Assembly (NCBI RefSeq): GCF_002027545.1
Contig: NZ_MXAN01000055.1
Coordinates: 1-63,884 of the forward strand
Direction of reading: 5' to 3'
Source of the DNA: Moraxella lacunata
Lineage (GTDB): Bacteria; Pseudomonadota; Gammaproteobacteria; Pseudomonadales; Moraxellaceae
DNA: 63,884 nucleotides
Shown: piece by piece, positions 39,646 to 48,223 of the stretch
Position numbering within the stretch: the first letter of the stretch is position 1
How the letters are laid out: every line of letters starts with the position of its first letter
The notes under the pieces: model-generated
Seen by the model: only the letters and a program-made list of their open reading frames with translations
Told to the model about the DNA's origin: nothing
Database searches by the model: none
Translations under genes and position numbers: made by a program

Positions 39646-40764
39646 TTAAATGAAATATTCAATCGGTTTAACTTTGGGTTCATCCATCAGCTGATGAGAC
39701 AGATAACGCAAATGCTTGATGGCAGGCGTGACAATCGCCACAAACTGGGCTTCACGCAGACGGCGTTGGGGGTGGGCGGTCATCAGATAGCCTTTTGCTC
39801 CTTGGTGAAGCATGGCAGATTGGGTGGCTTTTAGGGTGAGCATTGCCCCTTGTTCACGCACGTTTAGCACGTCTAAGAAAAACTCTTTGTCGCTGTTAAA
39901 GGGGTCTTTGCCAAGGCTTAGGGTTTTGGCGACCAGATTGTCAAGCTCCAAGGTCAGACTGCCTGCTTGGTCTTCTAAAAAGGCGTTGGAGACTGCCGTG
40001 CCTTCTTTGATGTCATCAATGGCTCCCATGATAATCCCTGCCCCGATACCAAGTTGTATGAGTACAAACGCCGAGCGAATACGGGCGATAAAATCTTTGC
40101 AGGGCAAGGCGATGATGTCATCGGTGCCGATGGGGTAGTCGGTCAGCTCAATGCGTAGCGTGCTAGACCCTTCCATACCACTAAACGCAGGGCAGGGGTG
40201 CAGTCGCCATGAGTCTTGGCGTGCCTTGTCAAACTGCAATAGGAAAAATACTTCATCGTCCGTGCCGTCTATCTGTGCCACGGCACCGCAGTATTGACCG
40301 TCTTTGATGTGGCTAATCCACGGCAGGATACCGCTGACTTTGTAGCCGTTGCCGTCCTTTTTGGCGACAAATTTCATGTTCTCGATGTTCGCCCATGTCT
40401 TCATCGGGTTGGACAGAGCGGTACCGCCAAAGGTGTTGGCAAGGGCGTGGTTGTCCAAAAACTCGCCCTTTAATAGGCTGTTGTCCGATTGGTCAATATA
40501 CAGCCCCATCACCTGATGACACCACGTCAAAAAAGCGGTCGTGCCACACACTCGTCCCACGTTGGCATTGGCAAGGATTGCCAAATCAAAGCGGTTGCCG
40601 TGGGCGTTTAGGTGTGGGGCGAACAGCCCTGCCTTGCCCAGCTCTGCCATCTCGGCAAGGGGGTAATAACCCTTGTCAATATCGATAACCTTGGGGGCGA
40701 TGTGCGTGTCGGCGAGTGTGGCGATGTTGTCTAAAAAGGCGGTTTGGTCGGTAAAGTGAAACAT
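39646..40764 (-). CDS. Acyl-CoA dehydrogenase-family flavoprotein
   Basis: The 372-residue product from 40764 belongs to the acyl-CoA dehydrogenase/flavin-monooxygenase superfamily, with an N-terminal helical domain, a middle beta domain (FVAKKDGNGYKVSGILPWIS, VFFLLQFD) and a C-terminal helical domain. The family catalytic glutamate is not evident at the usual place, so it may instead be an FMN-dependent monooxygenase-like or specialised member. The start was chosen because homology begins at MFHFTDQTAFLDNIATLAD and the longer frame to 40902 reads as unrelated sequence. It is followed by the rubredoxin reductase fusion, likely the same operon. Confidence 0.75.
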   Translation of the reverse strand: MFHFTDQTAFLDNIATLADTHIAPKVIDIDKGYYPLAEMAELGKAGLFAPHLNAHGNRFDLAILANANVGRVCGTTAFLTWCHQVMGLYIDQSDNSLLKGEFLDNHALANTFGGTALSNPMKTWANIENMKFVAKKDGNGYKVSGILPWISHIKDGQYCGAVAQIDGTDDEVFFLLQFDKARQDSWRLHPCPAFSGMEGSSTLRIELTDYPIGTDDIIALPCKDFIARIRSAFVLIQLGIGAGIIMGAIDDIKEGTAVSNAFLEDQAGSLTLELDNLVAKTLSLGKDPFNSDKEFFLDVLNVREQGAMLTLKATQSAMLHQGAKGYLMTAHPQRRLREAQFVAIVTPAIKHLRYLSHQLMDEPKVKPIEYFI

Positions 40765-40885
40765 GAAAAGGCTCTTATGTCGTTTTGGAATAAGTGGTAT
40801 TATAAAATGAAAGAATGGGCTTATTATTTTCCGATTTGGCATAAGTATAGCATATTTGGGAACATGGCGATAGGAGTGTGTACAT

Positions 40886-42241
40886 TTATTCGCACTCGCC
40901 ATGTATCATCTGCAATATATTCCCCACCTTATCCAAACATTCTTGGTATTCACTCTCCCTATCCGATTTTATGGTAATACCGCCCCCTGCCCAAAGTTCC
41001 GTCTTTTGCCATTTTTGCAAAGTGCGAATGAGTACATTCCAATTGCCCGTACCGTCAAAATTCATATAACCCATTGTCCCACAATACGCCCCACGGGGGG
41101 AGATTTCTAATTCATGAATAATCTCGCACGCCCGTTTTTTGGGTGTGCCTGTGATTGACCCTGCGGGCAGACTGCCAAATAAGACTTCTAAGCCATGCAC
41201 GTCTTTTAATTGGGCGGTAATGGTGCTAACCATGTGATGTACGTTTTTAAAACTTTCAATGGCAAAGCGTTTGGGGGTTTTTACCGTGCCGATATGGGCG
41301 TATTTTCCTAAGTCATTTCTGAGTAAATCCACAATCATTAAATTTTCGCTCATGTCCTTTTCGCTGTTTGCAAGTTCATTTTTTAACGCATTGTCTATAT
41401 CAGCGTTATTATGGCGTGGGCGTGTGCCTTTTATGGGTTTGGTGATGATATGAATGTTATCATTGATTTGATGAAATTCAAAAAACAATTCAGGCGATAC
41501 CGATAAAATTTCAAATCTGCCCAATTTTAAATACCCTGCAAATGGAGCATTGATTTTATCTTGCAGTTGGGGCAAATGACTGACTAAATTATCCAAATCC
41601 GCTTGCCATTTTTGGGTAAGGTTAATTTGATAGGTGTCGCCTGCTTTGATGTATTCTTGGGTTTGGTTAAAGGCGTGATTATAATCTTGCTTTTGCCATG
41701 ATGAAATAAATTGTGCAGGTTTTGGTTTTGGTAATTGTTGATTTAATAACTCAGTTAAATTATTTTTTATTTCATCAAAAATCTCTTTATCGGCATTGAT
41801 GCCAATCAATTCAAACCCATGCTTGCACGGTTTTATATAAATGTCATAATGCCCAAAATAGGCACAAGGCTGGTCAGGCTTGATAGCGATGTTAGGATTT
41901 AATTCATGAGCCGATAAGTCATAACCGATAAAACCCATTAAGCCGTGCGTATAGTCGCCTTGGCGTGTGGGACTTGGGGCGTGGGCTTGGCAGTAGGCGA
42001 TAAGCTCGTTTTGCCAATCGGTATAGGTGGTGGGGTAAGTGTGGTTGTCGTTTTGGCGAGTTGTTTTGTGAATGGATAAGCCATTTGCAAAGACGGCAGT
42101 CCACGAAACAGCAGGGCAAATGCCGATGATGGGGCGATGGGCGTTGTGCAAAAAACACACCTGCCAATCAGGGCGGTGCGTGGCGATGAGTGCGACAAGC
42201 TGGCTTGGGGTGTGCGTGGTGGTAATGGGGTGTGTGAGCAT
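40886..42241 (-). CDS. pabB: Aminodeoxychorismate synthase component I
   Basis: PabB aminates chorismate to 4-amino-4-deoxychorismate for folate synthesis, using ammonia from a PabA-type glutaminase. The product has about 451 residues and the chorismate-binding fold: PIKGTRPRHNNADIDNALKN (the PIKGTRPR form is diagnostic of PabB over TrpE), ELANSEKDMSENLMIVDLLR, FGSLPAGSITGTPKKRACEI and GAYCGTMGYMNFDG. The start at 42241 is a guess, since no clear ribosome-binding site is seen and the frame is open to 42325. It is divergent from hicA and no pabA or pabC is adjacent. Confidence 0.93.
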   Translation of the reverse strand: MLTHPITTTHTPSQLVALIATHRPDWQVCFLHNAHRPIIGICPAVSWTAVFANGLSIHKTTRQNDNHTYPTTYTDWQNELIAYCQAHAPSPTRQGDYTHGLMGFIGYDLSAHELNPNIAIKPDQPCAYFGHYDIYIKPCKHGFELIGINADKEIFDEIKNNLTELLNQQLPKPKPAQFISSWQKQDYNHAFNQTQEYIKAGDTYQINLTQKWQADLDNLVSHLPQLQDKINAPFAGYLKLGRFEILSVSPELFFEFHQINDNIHIITKPIKGTRPRHNNADIDNALKNELANSEKDMSENLMIVDLLRNDLGKYAHIGTVKTPKRFAIESFKNVHHMVSTITAQLKDVHGLEVLFGSLPAGSITGTPKKRACEIIHELEISPRGAYCGTMGYMNFDGTGNWNVLIRTLQKWQKTELWAGGGITIKSDRESEYQECLDKVGNILQMIHGECE

Positions 42242-42318
42242 TTTTAAAGGGTAAGGAAAAAGGGAGATTTTAAAGGAAAATGAAAAAAAGGGAAAGGGGT
42301 TTGGCGTTGATTTTGAGT

Positions 42319-42347
42319 TTGACAAGGGGTAGTATGGGCGATATAAT
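42319..42347 (+). promoter_or_regulatory. Consensus promoter of hicAB
   Basis: TTGACA (42319-42324), 17 bases, TATAAT (42342-42347): exact sigma-70 consensus, the strongest promoter in the window. It lies in the divergent gap with pabB, 29 bases before the hicA ATG. An AACT..AGTT inverted motif (AACTAAATACAGTT) follows and could be an operator for HicB. Confidence 0.8.
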
Positions 42348-42375
42348 GCAACTAAATACAGTTACAAGGCAAGCC

Positions 42376-42663
42376 ATGACCAAAAAAGATAAGCTAAAAG
42401 CCAAGTTGCAAGGCGATATTAGCACCTTTGTGTTTAGTGATTTGGTAACGCTATTATCACAATTCGGCTATGAAATGCACGAGCGGGCAGGGTCAAGGGT
42501 TATTTTTATTCATGTCGATGACGACAGCGACCGCATTCACTTGCACAAACCCCACCCCGAAAATACCATTAAGGGCGGAGCATTAAAAGCAGTCAAAGCC
42601 TATTTGAGCGAAAAAGGTTATTTTGACGAACCCCAAACCGAACAATCAACGAACCAAAATTAG
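42376..42663 (+). CDS. hicA: HicA-family mRNA interferase toxin (GSR variant)
   Basis: HicA toxins cut mRNA when not bound by HicB. The 95-residue product from 42376 (AAGG upstream) has the small alpha-beta fold with LTLL-SQFGYEMHERAGSRVI, then IHLHKPHPENTIKGGALKAV. The classical catalytic position (GSHH) reads GSRV here; an Arg at that place is seen in a known subgroup of HicA-like proteins, so activity may rely on other residues such as the HPH triplet. It is followed by hicB with 15 bases between. An in-frame start at 42280 lies upstream of the promoter and is not used. Confidence 0.85.
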   Translation: MTKKDKLKAKLQGDISTFVFSDLVTLLSQFGYEMHERAGSRVIFIHVDDDSDRIHLHKPHPENTIKGGALKAVKAYLSEKGYFDEPQTEQSTNQN

Positions 42664-42678
42664 ACAAGGAGCCAAACG

Positions 42679-43014
42679 ATGATGACTTATAAAGGCTATG
42701 TGGGCGAATTTGAGCTGGATAATGATGATGAGATGTTTTATGGCAAGCTCATCGGTATCAATCAGCTTGTTACCTTTGAAGCCGACAACGCCCACGACCT
42801 AAAACAGGCGTTTTATGACAGCGTGGACGATTATTTGGCGTTTTGTGATGAGCGGGAGATAGAGCCTGACAAGCCATTTAAAGGGTCATTTAATGTACGC
42901 ATTGACAGCGAGTTGCACCGCCGTGCTTATATGGCAAGCCGTGATAGCAGTTTAAATGCTTTTGTGGGGCAAGCCATTAGCGAAAAGTTAGGGCGAATGT
43001 CGGTGTCTGTTTGA
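42679..43014 (+). CDS. hicB: HicB-family antitoxin
   Basis: HicB binds and neutralises HicA and represses the operon. The 111-residue protein has the partially degenerate RNase H-like domain (YKGYVGEFELDNDDEMFYGK, VDDYLAFCDEREIEPDKPFK) and a C-terminal ribbon-helix-helix-type segment FNVRIDSELHRRAYMASRDS for DNA binding. AAGGAG lies before the ATG at 42679, with a second ATG at 42682. Together with hicA it is a complete type II toxin-antitoxin pair between pabB and fabB. Confidence 0.9.
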   Translation: MMTYKGYVGEFELDNDDEMFYGKLIGINQLVTFEADNAHDLKQAFYDSVDDYLAFCDEREIEPDKPFKGSFNVRIDSELHRRAYMASRDSSLNAFVGQAISEKLGRMSVSV

Positions 43015-43094
43015 TAGGTTTAAATTTTGTGGGGGTAATTTTTGGGCAGGATAGATTGCCATTTACCCCTACAAAATTTCTCAAATACAAACCA

Positions 43095-43125
43095 AAACCC
43101 AACTTCATAGCAAGTTGGGTTTTTA
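43095..43125. terminator. Bidirectional terminator between hicB and fabB
   Basis: AAAACCCAACTT / AAGTTGGGTTTT, a 12-bp stem between convergent genes with T runs on both sides. Confidence 0.88.
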
Positions 43126-43127
43126 TT

Positions 43128-44360
43128 TTAACCTTTAAACTTCCTAACAACCAACGCCGAATTTGTCCCACCAAAACCAAAACTGTTGCTCATGGCGGTG
43201 TTAATCTCGGTTTGACGTGTGGTCTGGACGATGTCAAAAGGCTTGGCTTTTTCGTCCATGTCGGTAATGTTAATGCTTGGGGCGATAAAGTCGTTGTTCA
43301 TCATCAGCACGCAATAAATCAGCTCTTGCACGCCCACCGCTCCTAGGCTATGCCCTGTCATGGATTTGGTTGAGCTAATGGGCGGGGTTTTGTCCGCACC
43401 GCCAAACACGTCTGCAATGGCGTGTAGCTCCGTGATGTCGCCAAGCGGTGTTGATGTGCCGTGCGAATTGACATAATCCACCGTATCAAGCCCTGCCTGC
43501 GACAAGGCGATTTGCATACAGCGAGTTGCCCCTTCTCCGCTTGGGGCGACCATTTCCGATCCGTCTGATGTTGCTCCATAGCCCACGATTTCCGCCAAAA
43601 TGTTCGCTCCACGAGCCTGTGCGTGTTCTAAGCTCTCCACGACCACCATACCACCACCGCCTGCGATGACAAAGCCGTCTCGGGTGGCATCATACGGGCG
43701 ACTTGCAGTGGTGGGCGTGTCGTTGTAGCTCGTACTCATCGCCCCCATCGCATCAAACATACACGACTGCGTCCAATGCTCGCTCTCTGCTCCCCCTGCG
43801 ATGACCATGTCCGCCTTGCCAAGCTGAATTAGCTCCATGGCATGACCGATACAATGACTGGACGTGGCACACGCAGACGACAGAGAATAGCTAATGCCTT
43901 TAATCTTTAACCCCGTGGCAAGCGTGGCAGACACCGTGCTACTCATGATTTTTGGCACTGCCATTGCTCCCACGCCACGAAGCCCCTTGGCTTTCATGTT
44001 ATCCACCGAGCCGACCACATCTGCCGTGCTTGCCCCGCCTGAGCCTGCCACGACCGCCACACGCACGTTATCTGCCACATCATCAAGGGACAGACCTGCG
44101 TTATCTATGGCGGATAAGGCGGACACATAGGCGTATAGGCTTGCGTCTGACATAAAGCGTTTTAGCTTGCGGTCAATGCCTGACACATCAAGCGTGCTTT
44201 GGTCAATAGAGCCCGACACGCACGATTTAAAGCCATTATCGGCATAGCTTTGGTTAAAGATAATGCCTGATTTGCCGTTTTTTAGGTTGCCTGTAACGGT
44301 GGCTAAGTCATTGCCAATATTTGAGACAATGCCCATGCCTGTGATGACGACTCTTTTCAT
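43128..44360 (-). CDS. fabB: 3-oxoacyl-ACP synthase I
   Basis: FabB condenses malonyl-ACP with acyl-ACP in fatty-acid elongation and is required for unsaturated fatty acid synthesis in Gammaproteobacteria. The 410-residue thiolase-fold enzyme has the nucleophile Cys164 (LSSACATSSHCIGHAM), His in YVNSHGTSTPLGD and His in SMTGHSLGAVG. Start MKRVVITGMGIVSNIG is standard. It lacks a nearby fabA, so the gene stands alone here between hicB and ssb. Confidence 0.94.
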   Translation of the reverse strand: MKRVVITGMGIVSNIGNDLATVTGNLKNGKSGIIFNQSYADNGFKSCVSGSIDQSTLDVSGIDRKLKRFMSDASLYAYVSALSAIDNAGLSLDDVADNVRVAVVAGSGGASTADVVGSVDNMKAKGLRGVGAMAVPKIMSSTVSATLATGLKIKGISYSLSSACATSSHCIGHAMELIQLGKADMVIAGGAESEHWTQSCMFDAMGAMSTSYNDTPTTASRPYDATRDGFVIAGGGGMVVVESLEHAQARGANILAEIVGYGATSDGSEMVAPSGEGATRCMQIALSQAGLDTVDYVNSHGTSTPLGDITELHAIADVFGGADKTPPISSTKSMTGHSLGAVGVQELIYCVLMMNNDFIAPSINITDMDEKAKPFDIVQTTRQTEINTAMSNSFGFGGTNSALVVRKFKG

Positions 44361-44475
44361 AAATATTTTCCAAAATGTTTACAAATGTAATGCTGATATT
44401 GTAACAAATTATGACTTAAAAAGGTAAAATTTTCAATCAAATTTATCATACACACCAAAAAGGGCAAAAAAGAGC

Positions 44476-44511
44476 ATAAAAAACGGCGACCGTAGCCACC
44501 GTTTTATTGTC
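44476..44511 (-). terminator. Terminator of ssb
   Basis: On the minus strand AAAACGGTGGCTACGG folds with the following CCGTTTT run, giving a hairpin with a T tail 10 bases beyond the ssb stop codon. Confidence 0.7.
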
Positions 44512-44520
44512 AAATAATCC

Positions 44521-45309
44521 CTAAAAAGGCATGTCATCATCTGCCACGCCACTGGCTGACGGTGGGGTTACCGCTTTGGGGGCGGGTTTGTCGCCCATGA
44601 ATGGATTGGCTCCATTTTGGGTGGGGGCGTTATCCTGACCGCCTTGCCCAGTTTGACCGCCTTGATTGGCATTTTGGTTCATGCCTTGATTGGCGTGCTG
44701 TGGGGCTTGCCCGAAGCCTTGATTGGGGTTGTTATTTTGGTAGTTTGGGGTATTTTGCCCAAAGCCATTTTGGGGCTGATTATTAAAGCCGTTTTGATAG
44801 CCACCTTGTTGCGGTGCACTGCCACCAAAGCCATTATTGCCTTGATAACCGCCATGTTGACCGCCTTGGTTGCCCCATTGGTTATTTTGTTGGTTGTTGT
44901 AGCCACCGCCAAAGTTGCGGTTGTTGTGGCCTTGATTGCCCTGCCAGTCGCCACCATTGCCGCCGCCATTGTTATCACGTCTGTCAAGCATTTGCATTTG
45001 ATTGGCTCGCACTTCGGTGCTATAACGCTCTATGCCTTGTTGGTCGGTGTATTTGCGAGTGTGCAGACTGCCTTCGATATAAACAAGCGACCCTTTGCGT
45101 AGGTACTGAGCAGCAATCTCGCCCAGACGGTTAAATAGGCTGATACGGTGCCATTCGGTTTGCTCTTTTTGCTCGCCTGTATTTTTGTCCGTCCAGCGGT
45201 CAGAAGTCGCCACGTTAATACTGGTCAAGCTACCGCCATTTTGGAATTGACGTACTTCTGGGTCTTGACCCAAACGACCAACGATAATCACTTTATTAAT
45301 ACTTGCCAT
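44521..45309 (-). CDS. ssb: Single-stranded DNA-binding protein with a long Gly/Gln/Asn linker
   Basis: SSB coats single-stranded DNA and recruits repair and replication partners through its acidic tip. The 262-residue product has the OB domain ([20 protein letters not shown] to about residue 110), then a very long, low-complexity Gly/Gln/Asn linker of about 130 residues and the conserved tip DDDMPF. E. coli SSB is 178 residues, so the linker is greatly expanded. The start at 45309 is chosen from homology. Downstream (minus) a hairpin terminator is present; upstream lies palindromic element copy 4. Confidence 0.97.
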   Translation of the reverse strand: MASINKVIIVGRLGQDPEVRQFQNGGSLTSINVATSDRWTDKNTGEQKEQTEWHRISLFNRLGEIAAQYLRKGSLVYIEGSLHTRKYTDQQGIERYSTEVRANQMQMLDRRDNNGGGNGGDWQGNQGHNNRNFGGGYNNQQNNQWGNQGGQHGGYQGNNGFGGSAPQQGGYQNGFNNQPQNGFGQNTPNYQNNNPNQGFGQAPQHANQGMNQNANQGGQTGQGGQDNAPTQNGANPFMGDKPAPKAVTPPSASGVADDDMPF

Positions 45310-45515
45310 GATAGTCACTCAACTTTTGATGTTTAAAAATAATGATTTGATTAGTTCATAAACTAAGATAAATTTGTTTTAAATAAACGGTTAAATTCAC
45401 ATATTTAGCGTTACGATATTTTCACTAAATGGATTTGCTTTTTGGTTTTGTCTTTTGGCATGCCATCGCTTTTATTTGTGCATTGTGTTGCCATTATCTG
45501 ATGTCATCGATGACT

Positions 45516-45556
45516 AATTAAAATAAGTCAGAATAAGATATCCTGACTTATTTATT
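45516..45556 (-). terminator. Terminator downstream of the H-NS-like gene
   Basis: AAATAAGTCAG (45521-45531) and CTGACTTATTT (45543-45553) form an 11-bp hairpin. On the minus strand it is followed by TTTTAATT. It lies between the H-NS-like gene and ssb, next to element copy 4. Confidence 0.6.
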
Positions 45557-45569
45557 TGCAGTCAAGGTA

Positions 45570-45769
45570 GGGCGTGTTGAACATTGATAACATTTTATAA
45601 AAATGAGGTAAAACTTATTGTTTTGTCAATTTTTGCATGAAAAATGGATAAATCTTGTTTTTCATCGTCAAAATCCTTGTTGATATTTCAATATCAACTG
45701 CGGACTTTTCCTTGAAAAACGGGCGATTTTTCTCATTTTTCATTGCAAATACCAAAGTTCAACACGCCC
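45570..45769. repeat. Palindromic element family A, copy 4
   Basis: 200 bp flanked by TA. Ends GGGCGTGTTGAACATTGATA and inverted GGGCGTGTTGAACTTTGGT. Inner arms TTGCATGAAAAATGG / CATTTTTCATTGCAA. The centre is the GTTGATATTTCAATATCAAC hairpin, shared with copy 2, while its ends match copy 3. Lies in the H-NS-ssb gap. Confidence 0.92.
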
Positions 45770-45796
45770 TAATAATCTCTTATCTTATTTTACTGC

Positions 45797-46114
45797 TTAT
45801 TTTACTTTGTAGTCTTCTAGTTTTTTGCCTTTGGCTAGGGCTTCTTCTAACCAACCTGGCTTACGACCACGACCTGCCCAAACATTTTTTGGGTTTTGTG
45901 GGTCACGGTAAGCAACTGACGCTTCTTTGTGAGCTTTTTTGCCTACTTTTAGAATCTCTTCGATGGTGGTGCCGTTTTCTTTGGCAATTTGTTTAAATTG
46001 CAAGTAAGCGTCTTTTAGACCTTGGGCTTGCTTTTGTTTGATTTTTGCTTGGGCATCTTTGGTAAGTGCTTCTAGCTGTTCTACGCTAAGTGCGTCAATA
46101 TTTACATTAGACAT
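45797..46114 (-). CDS. H-NS-family nucleoid protein
   Basis: A 105-residue nucleoid-associated protein that likely binds AT-rich DNA and silences foreign genes. It has an N-terminal coiled coil (LSVEQLEALTKDAQAKIKQK) and the C-terminal DNA-binding motif YRDPQNPKNVWAGRGRKPGW, corresponding to the TWTGQGRTP core of H-NS. Shorter than E. coli H-NS (137) but typical of related genera. It is monocistronic, followed by a hairpin terminator and element copy 4. Confidence 0.9.
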   Translation of the reverse strand: MSNVNIDALSVEQLEALTKDAQAKIKQKQAQGLKDAYLQFKQIAKENGTTIEEILKVGKKAHKEASVAYRDPQNPKNVWAGRGRKPGWLEEALAKGKKLEDYKVK

Positions 46115-46322
46115 GGTATTTCCTCTTTAAAATAACCGTGAGAATAATCAAAGGCAAATCCATCAATGTGCATACATCAATACGTCCGATGATTATTGGT
46201 GGTGCCAGTTGGGATATTTTAGGTTTATTAAAAATAAATTTAAAATATCTCTATTTAAAAAGATAAAAACGCTGATTTTTATCGCATGATTATATTAACA
46301 CATTTTATTTTAAAAATACAAA

Positions 46323-47393
46323 TCATTTATTCGCCTTTTTGGGGCTTTTTAACACTTTTTTATCGGTTTTGACAAATTGAGCATTATCGATATTATCAAT
46401 GACCGCTTTATCAGGACTGTGATATTCATTAAGCAAAGACGTGGAATGATAAGGCACTAAGGCAGACGGCACAACTGATTTGGCGGCGTCAATGTGCTTA
46501 ATAGAATCATCAAAAAAGATATGCGGGGCAAATGTTTTTAATACCCTTGTTTTTTCAATACCGCCCAAGAAAAACGCCAAATCCACATCCACGCCCCACT
46601 CCCTTAATGTCTTAATGGCACGCATGTCGGCAGGGGCATTACGAGCGGTCACAAGGGCGATACGAATCGGGTTATGAGTGCTGTCTAGGCTGTCGTGGGG
46701 CAGGCTCTTTTGTAGGGCGGAGAGCTTGATTAAAAAGTCGGCATAAGGACCTTTGTCAATGGGCAAATCCGCCATGCTCTCTTCGCGATGATGAAAGGCT
46801 TGTAGCCCCTCTTGTTTGAACACCAGCTCGCCTGAGTCGTCAAACAGCACCGCATCCCCATCAAAGGCAATGCGAAGCTGTTCGGTGTCCAGCTCCAATA
46901 TCTCCACAGGCGTGGCATCCAGCACCGCACAGGCACACAGGCGAGCATCGGTGACGGCTTGGGCATCATCGACGTTGGTCGTCAAAAACAAATCCACATC
47001 AAAATCATCAATATAGTCCGCCACACTCGCCCCCGAGATGAATGCCGAGCGAGTAATACCCAAACCATGCGTGCGTATGGCGTTTAGCACTTGTATGCCT
47101 AGGTCGGGGGTGGATTTTGAGACGATGACGACTTCGACAAAAGGCGACTCATCGTGGTAGTCTTTGGGCGGTTGGTATTTGTTTAGGTTTAGCAGGGCTT
47201 CGATGAGTGGGTAGCCTGTCCCTTTTTGTAATGGCTCGTTTTCGACCGATTTCATGTAGTCGCTAAACCGAGCAGATGCGGTGGCTTTGTCTTCTGCCAA
47301 AAAGCGTTTTAACATCTCATCATGCTCTTTTAGGTCAAATAATGCCGTCGCTGAGATTGCCACGATGAGTGTGTTTGAAAAATTAACCGCCAT
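46323..47393 (-). CDS. Cytosolic 5'-nucleotidase
   Basis: The 356-residue product matches the cytosolic 5'-nucleotidase family (NT5C1-like), which dephosphorylates nucleoside monophosphates in the cytoplasm. Family segments include NTLIVAISATALFDLKEHDE at the N terminus, ITRSAFISGASVADYIDDFD, the HAD-type IAFDGDAVLFDDSGEL around residue 175, and VDLAFFLGGIEKTRVLKTFA near 275. The C-terminal tail is Lys-rich. It is monocistronic, with element family B copy 2 upstream. Confidence 0.85.
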   Translation of the reverse strand: MAVNFSNTLIVAISATALFDLKEHDEMLKRFLAEDKATASARFSDYMKSVENEPLQKGTGYPLIEALLNLNKYQPPKDYHDESPFVEVVIVSKSTPDLGIQVLNAIRTHGLGITRSAFISGASVADYIDDFDVDLFLTTNVDDAQAVTDARLCACAVLDATPVEILELDTEQLRIAFDGDAVLFDDSGELVFKQEGLQAFHHREESMADLPIDKGPYADFLIKLSALQKSLPHDSLDSTHNPIRIALVTARNAPADMRAIKTLREWGVDVDLAFFLGGIEKTRVLKTFAPHIFFDDSIKHIDAAKSVVPSALVPYHSTSLLNEYHSPDKAVIDNIDNAQFVKTDKKVLKSPKKANK

Positions 47394-47431
47394 GATAAAG
47401 TCCTAGTTTTAAATAAATGTAAGTCGTATTT

Positions 47432-47545
47432 CACTCTCAACTTAAAATTACAACTTATTGATTATTCAATAAATATTTCTGAGTTGTGGGGGCGAATTGC
47501 AATTCGTCCTTGATTAAATCAATCACTTATACAAAGTTGAGAATG
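47432..47545. repeat. Short inverted-repeat element, family B, copy 2
   Basis: About 114 bp, CACTCTCAACTTAAAATTAC at one end and AAGTTGAGAATG at the other, with the GTTGTGGGGGCGAAT core. It is the partner of 3928-4040; the outer ends and core are conserved and the middle differs. It sits in the 402-base gap between the nucleotidase and MAPEG genes. The remaining ~250 bases of the gap are AT-rich and show nothing recognisable. Confidence 0.75.
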
Positions 47546-47795
47546 GGATTAAGGCGTGATTTTAAGATTTATTTATAATGATTAAATGGTTATAAAAAGG
47601 GATATAAAAATAGGTGGGTAAATTTTGCCTTTATTAATATGGTTAATGTATGGATTTTTAAATATGAAAAATTCCACCAAACGCCATTTATCTGTTATGT
47701 TTATCCATCACGTTTAATTTAATCCATGAAAAACAACCATTTCAAACAACAAACACCTGCCCCAAAATCAAAAACCCATCCACAGGACAGGCTTT

Positions 47796-48221
47796 TTACC
47801 AAATCATCTTTATGGCAAAATAAAATAACTGCAAACAGCAAACCAGCGACAAGCCCCACACCACCGAGCGAAAGGTCGCCAGATTCATGGCATACGCCAC
47901 ACCATAGATAAGGCGTAAGACGACATAAAGCCACGCCATACCATTGACCACGTTTTGGGGGACAAAACAGTACATGGCGACCAGCACCGCCCCGATAAAG
48001 ATAGGCAGGCTCTCAAAACTGTTGGCTTGCACGGCATTTAGGCGAGCCGATAGCCCTGTGGTCTGTGCTAGGAACGCTCGTGGGTTTTGGTTGTCGGTTT
48101 TAAAGTCAAATCCGCTAACCATCTTTGCCAAAAACGCAAAAACAAAAGGCAACACACAAGCGACCATGAGAGCCACAATCGCATAATGTGTGTCATAAGG
48201 CACGTGCAAAATCCAGTTCAT
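47796..48221 (-). CDS. MAPEG-family membrane protein
   Basis: A 141-residue protein with four predicted membrane helices: about 13-35 (HYAIVALMVACVLPFVFAF), about 72-90 (PIFIGAVLVAMYCFVPQNVV), then WLYVVLRLIYGVAYAMNLATF and the C-terminal helix. The segment TTGLSARLNAVQANSFESLP, with the conserved Arg-x-Asn-x-x-x-x-x-Glu pattern, marks the MAPEG family (glutathione transferase-like membrane proteins in eukaryotes). Bacterial members are mostly uncharacterised. It starts two bases after the OsmC-like gene on the same strand and is probably in one operon with it. Confidence 0.85.
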   Translation of the reverse strand: MNWILHVPYDTHYAIVALMVACVLPFVFAFLAKMVSGFDFKTDNQNPRAFLAQTTGLSARLNAVQANSFESLPIFIGAVLVAMYCFVPQNVVNGMAWLYVVLRLIYGVAYAMNLATFRSVVWGLSLVCCLQLFYFAIKMIW

Positions 48222-48223
48222 GC

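Noticed and set aside
42280..42375. N-terminal extension of HicA from the ATG at 42280
   Set aside because: It starts upstream of the consensus promoter at 42319-42347, so it could not be translated from that transcript, and homology begins at 42376.
44617..45102. A 161-codon plus-strand frame antisense to ssb, hydrophobic throughout
   Set aside because: It mirrors the repetitive Gly/Gln/Asn-coding linker of ssb; the hydrophobicity is the complement of that composition, not a membrane protein.
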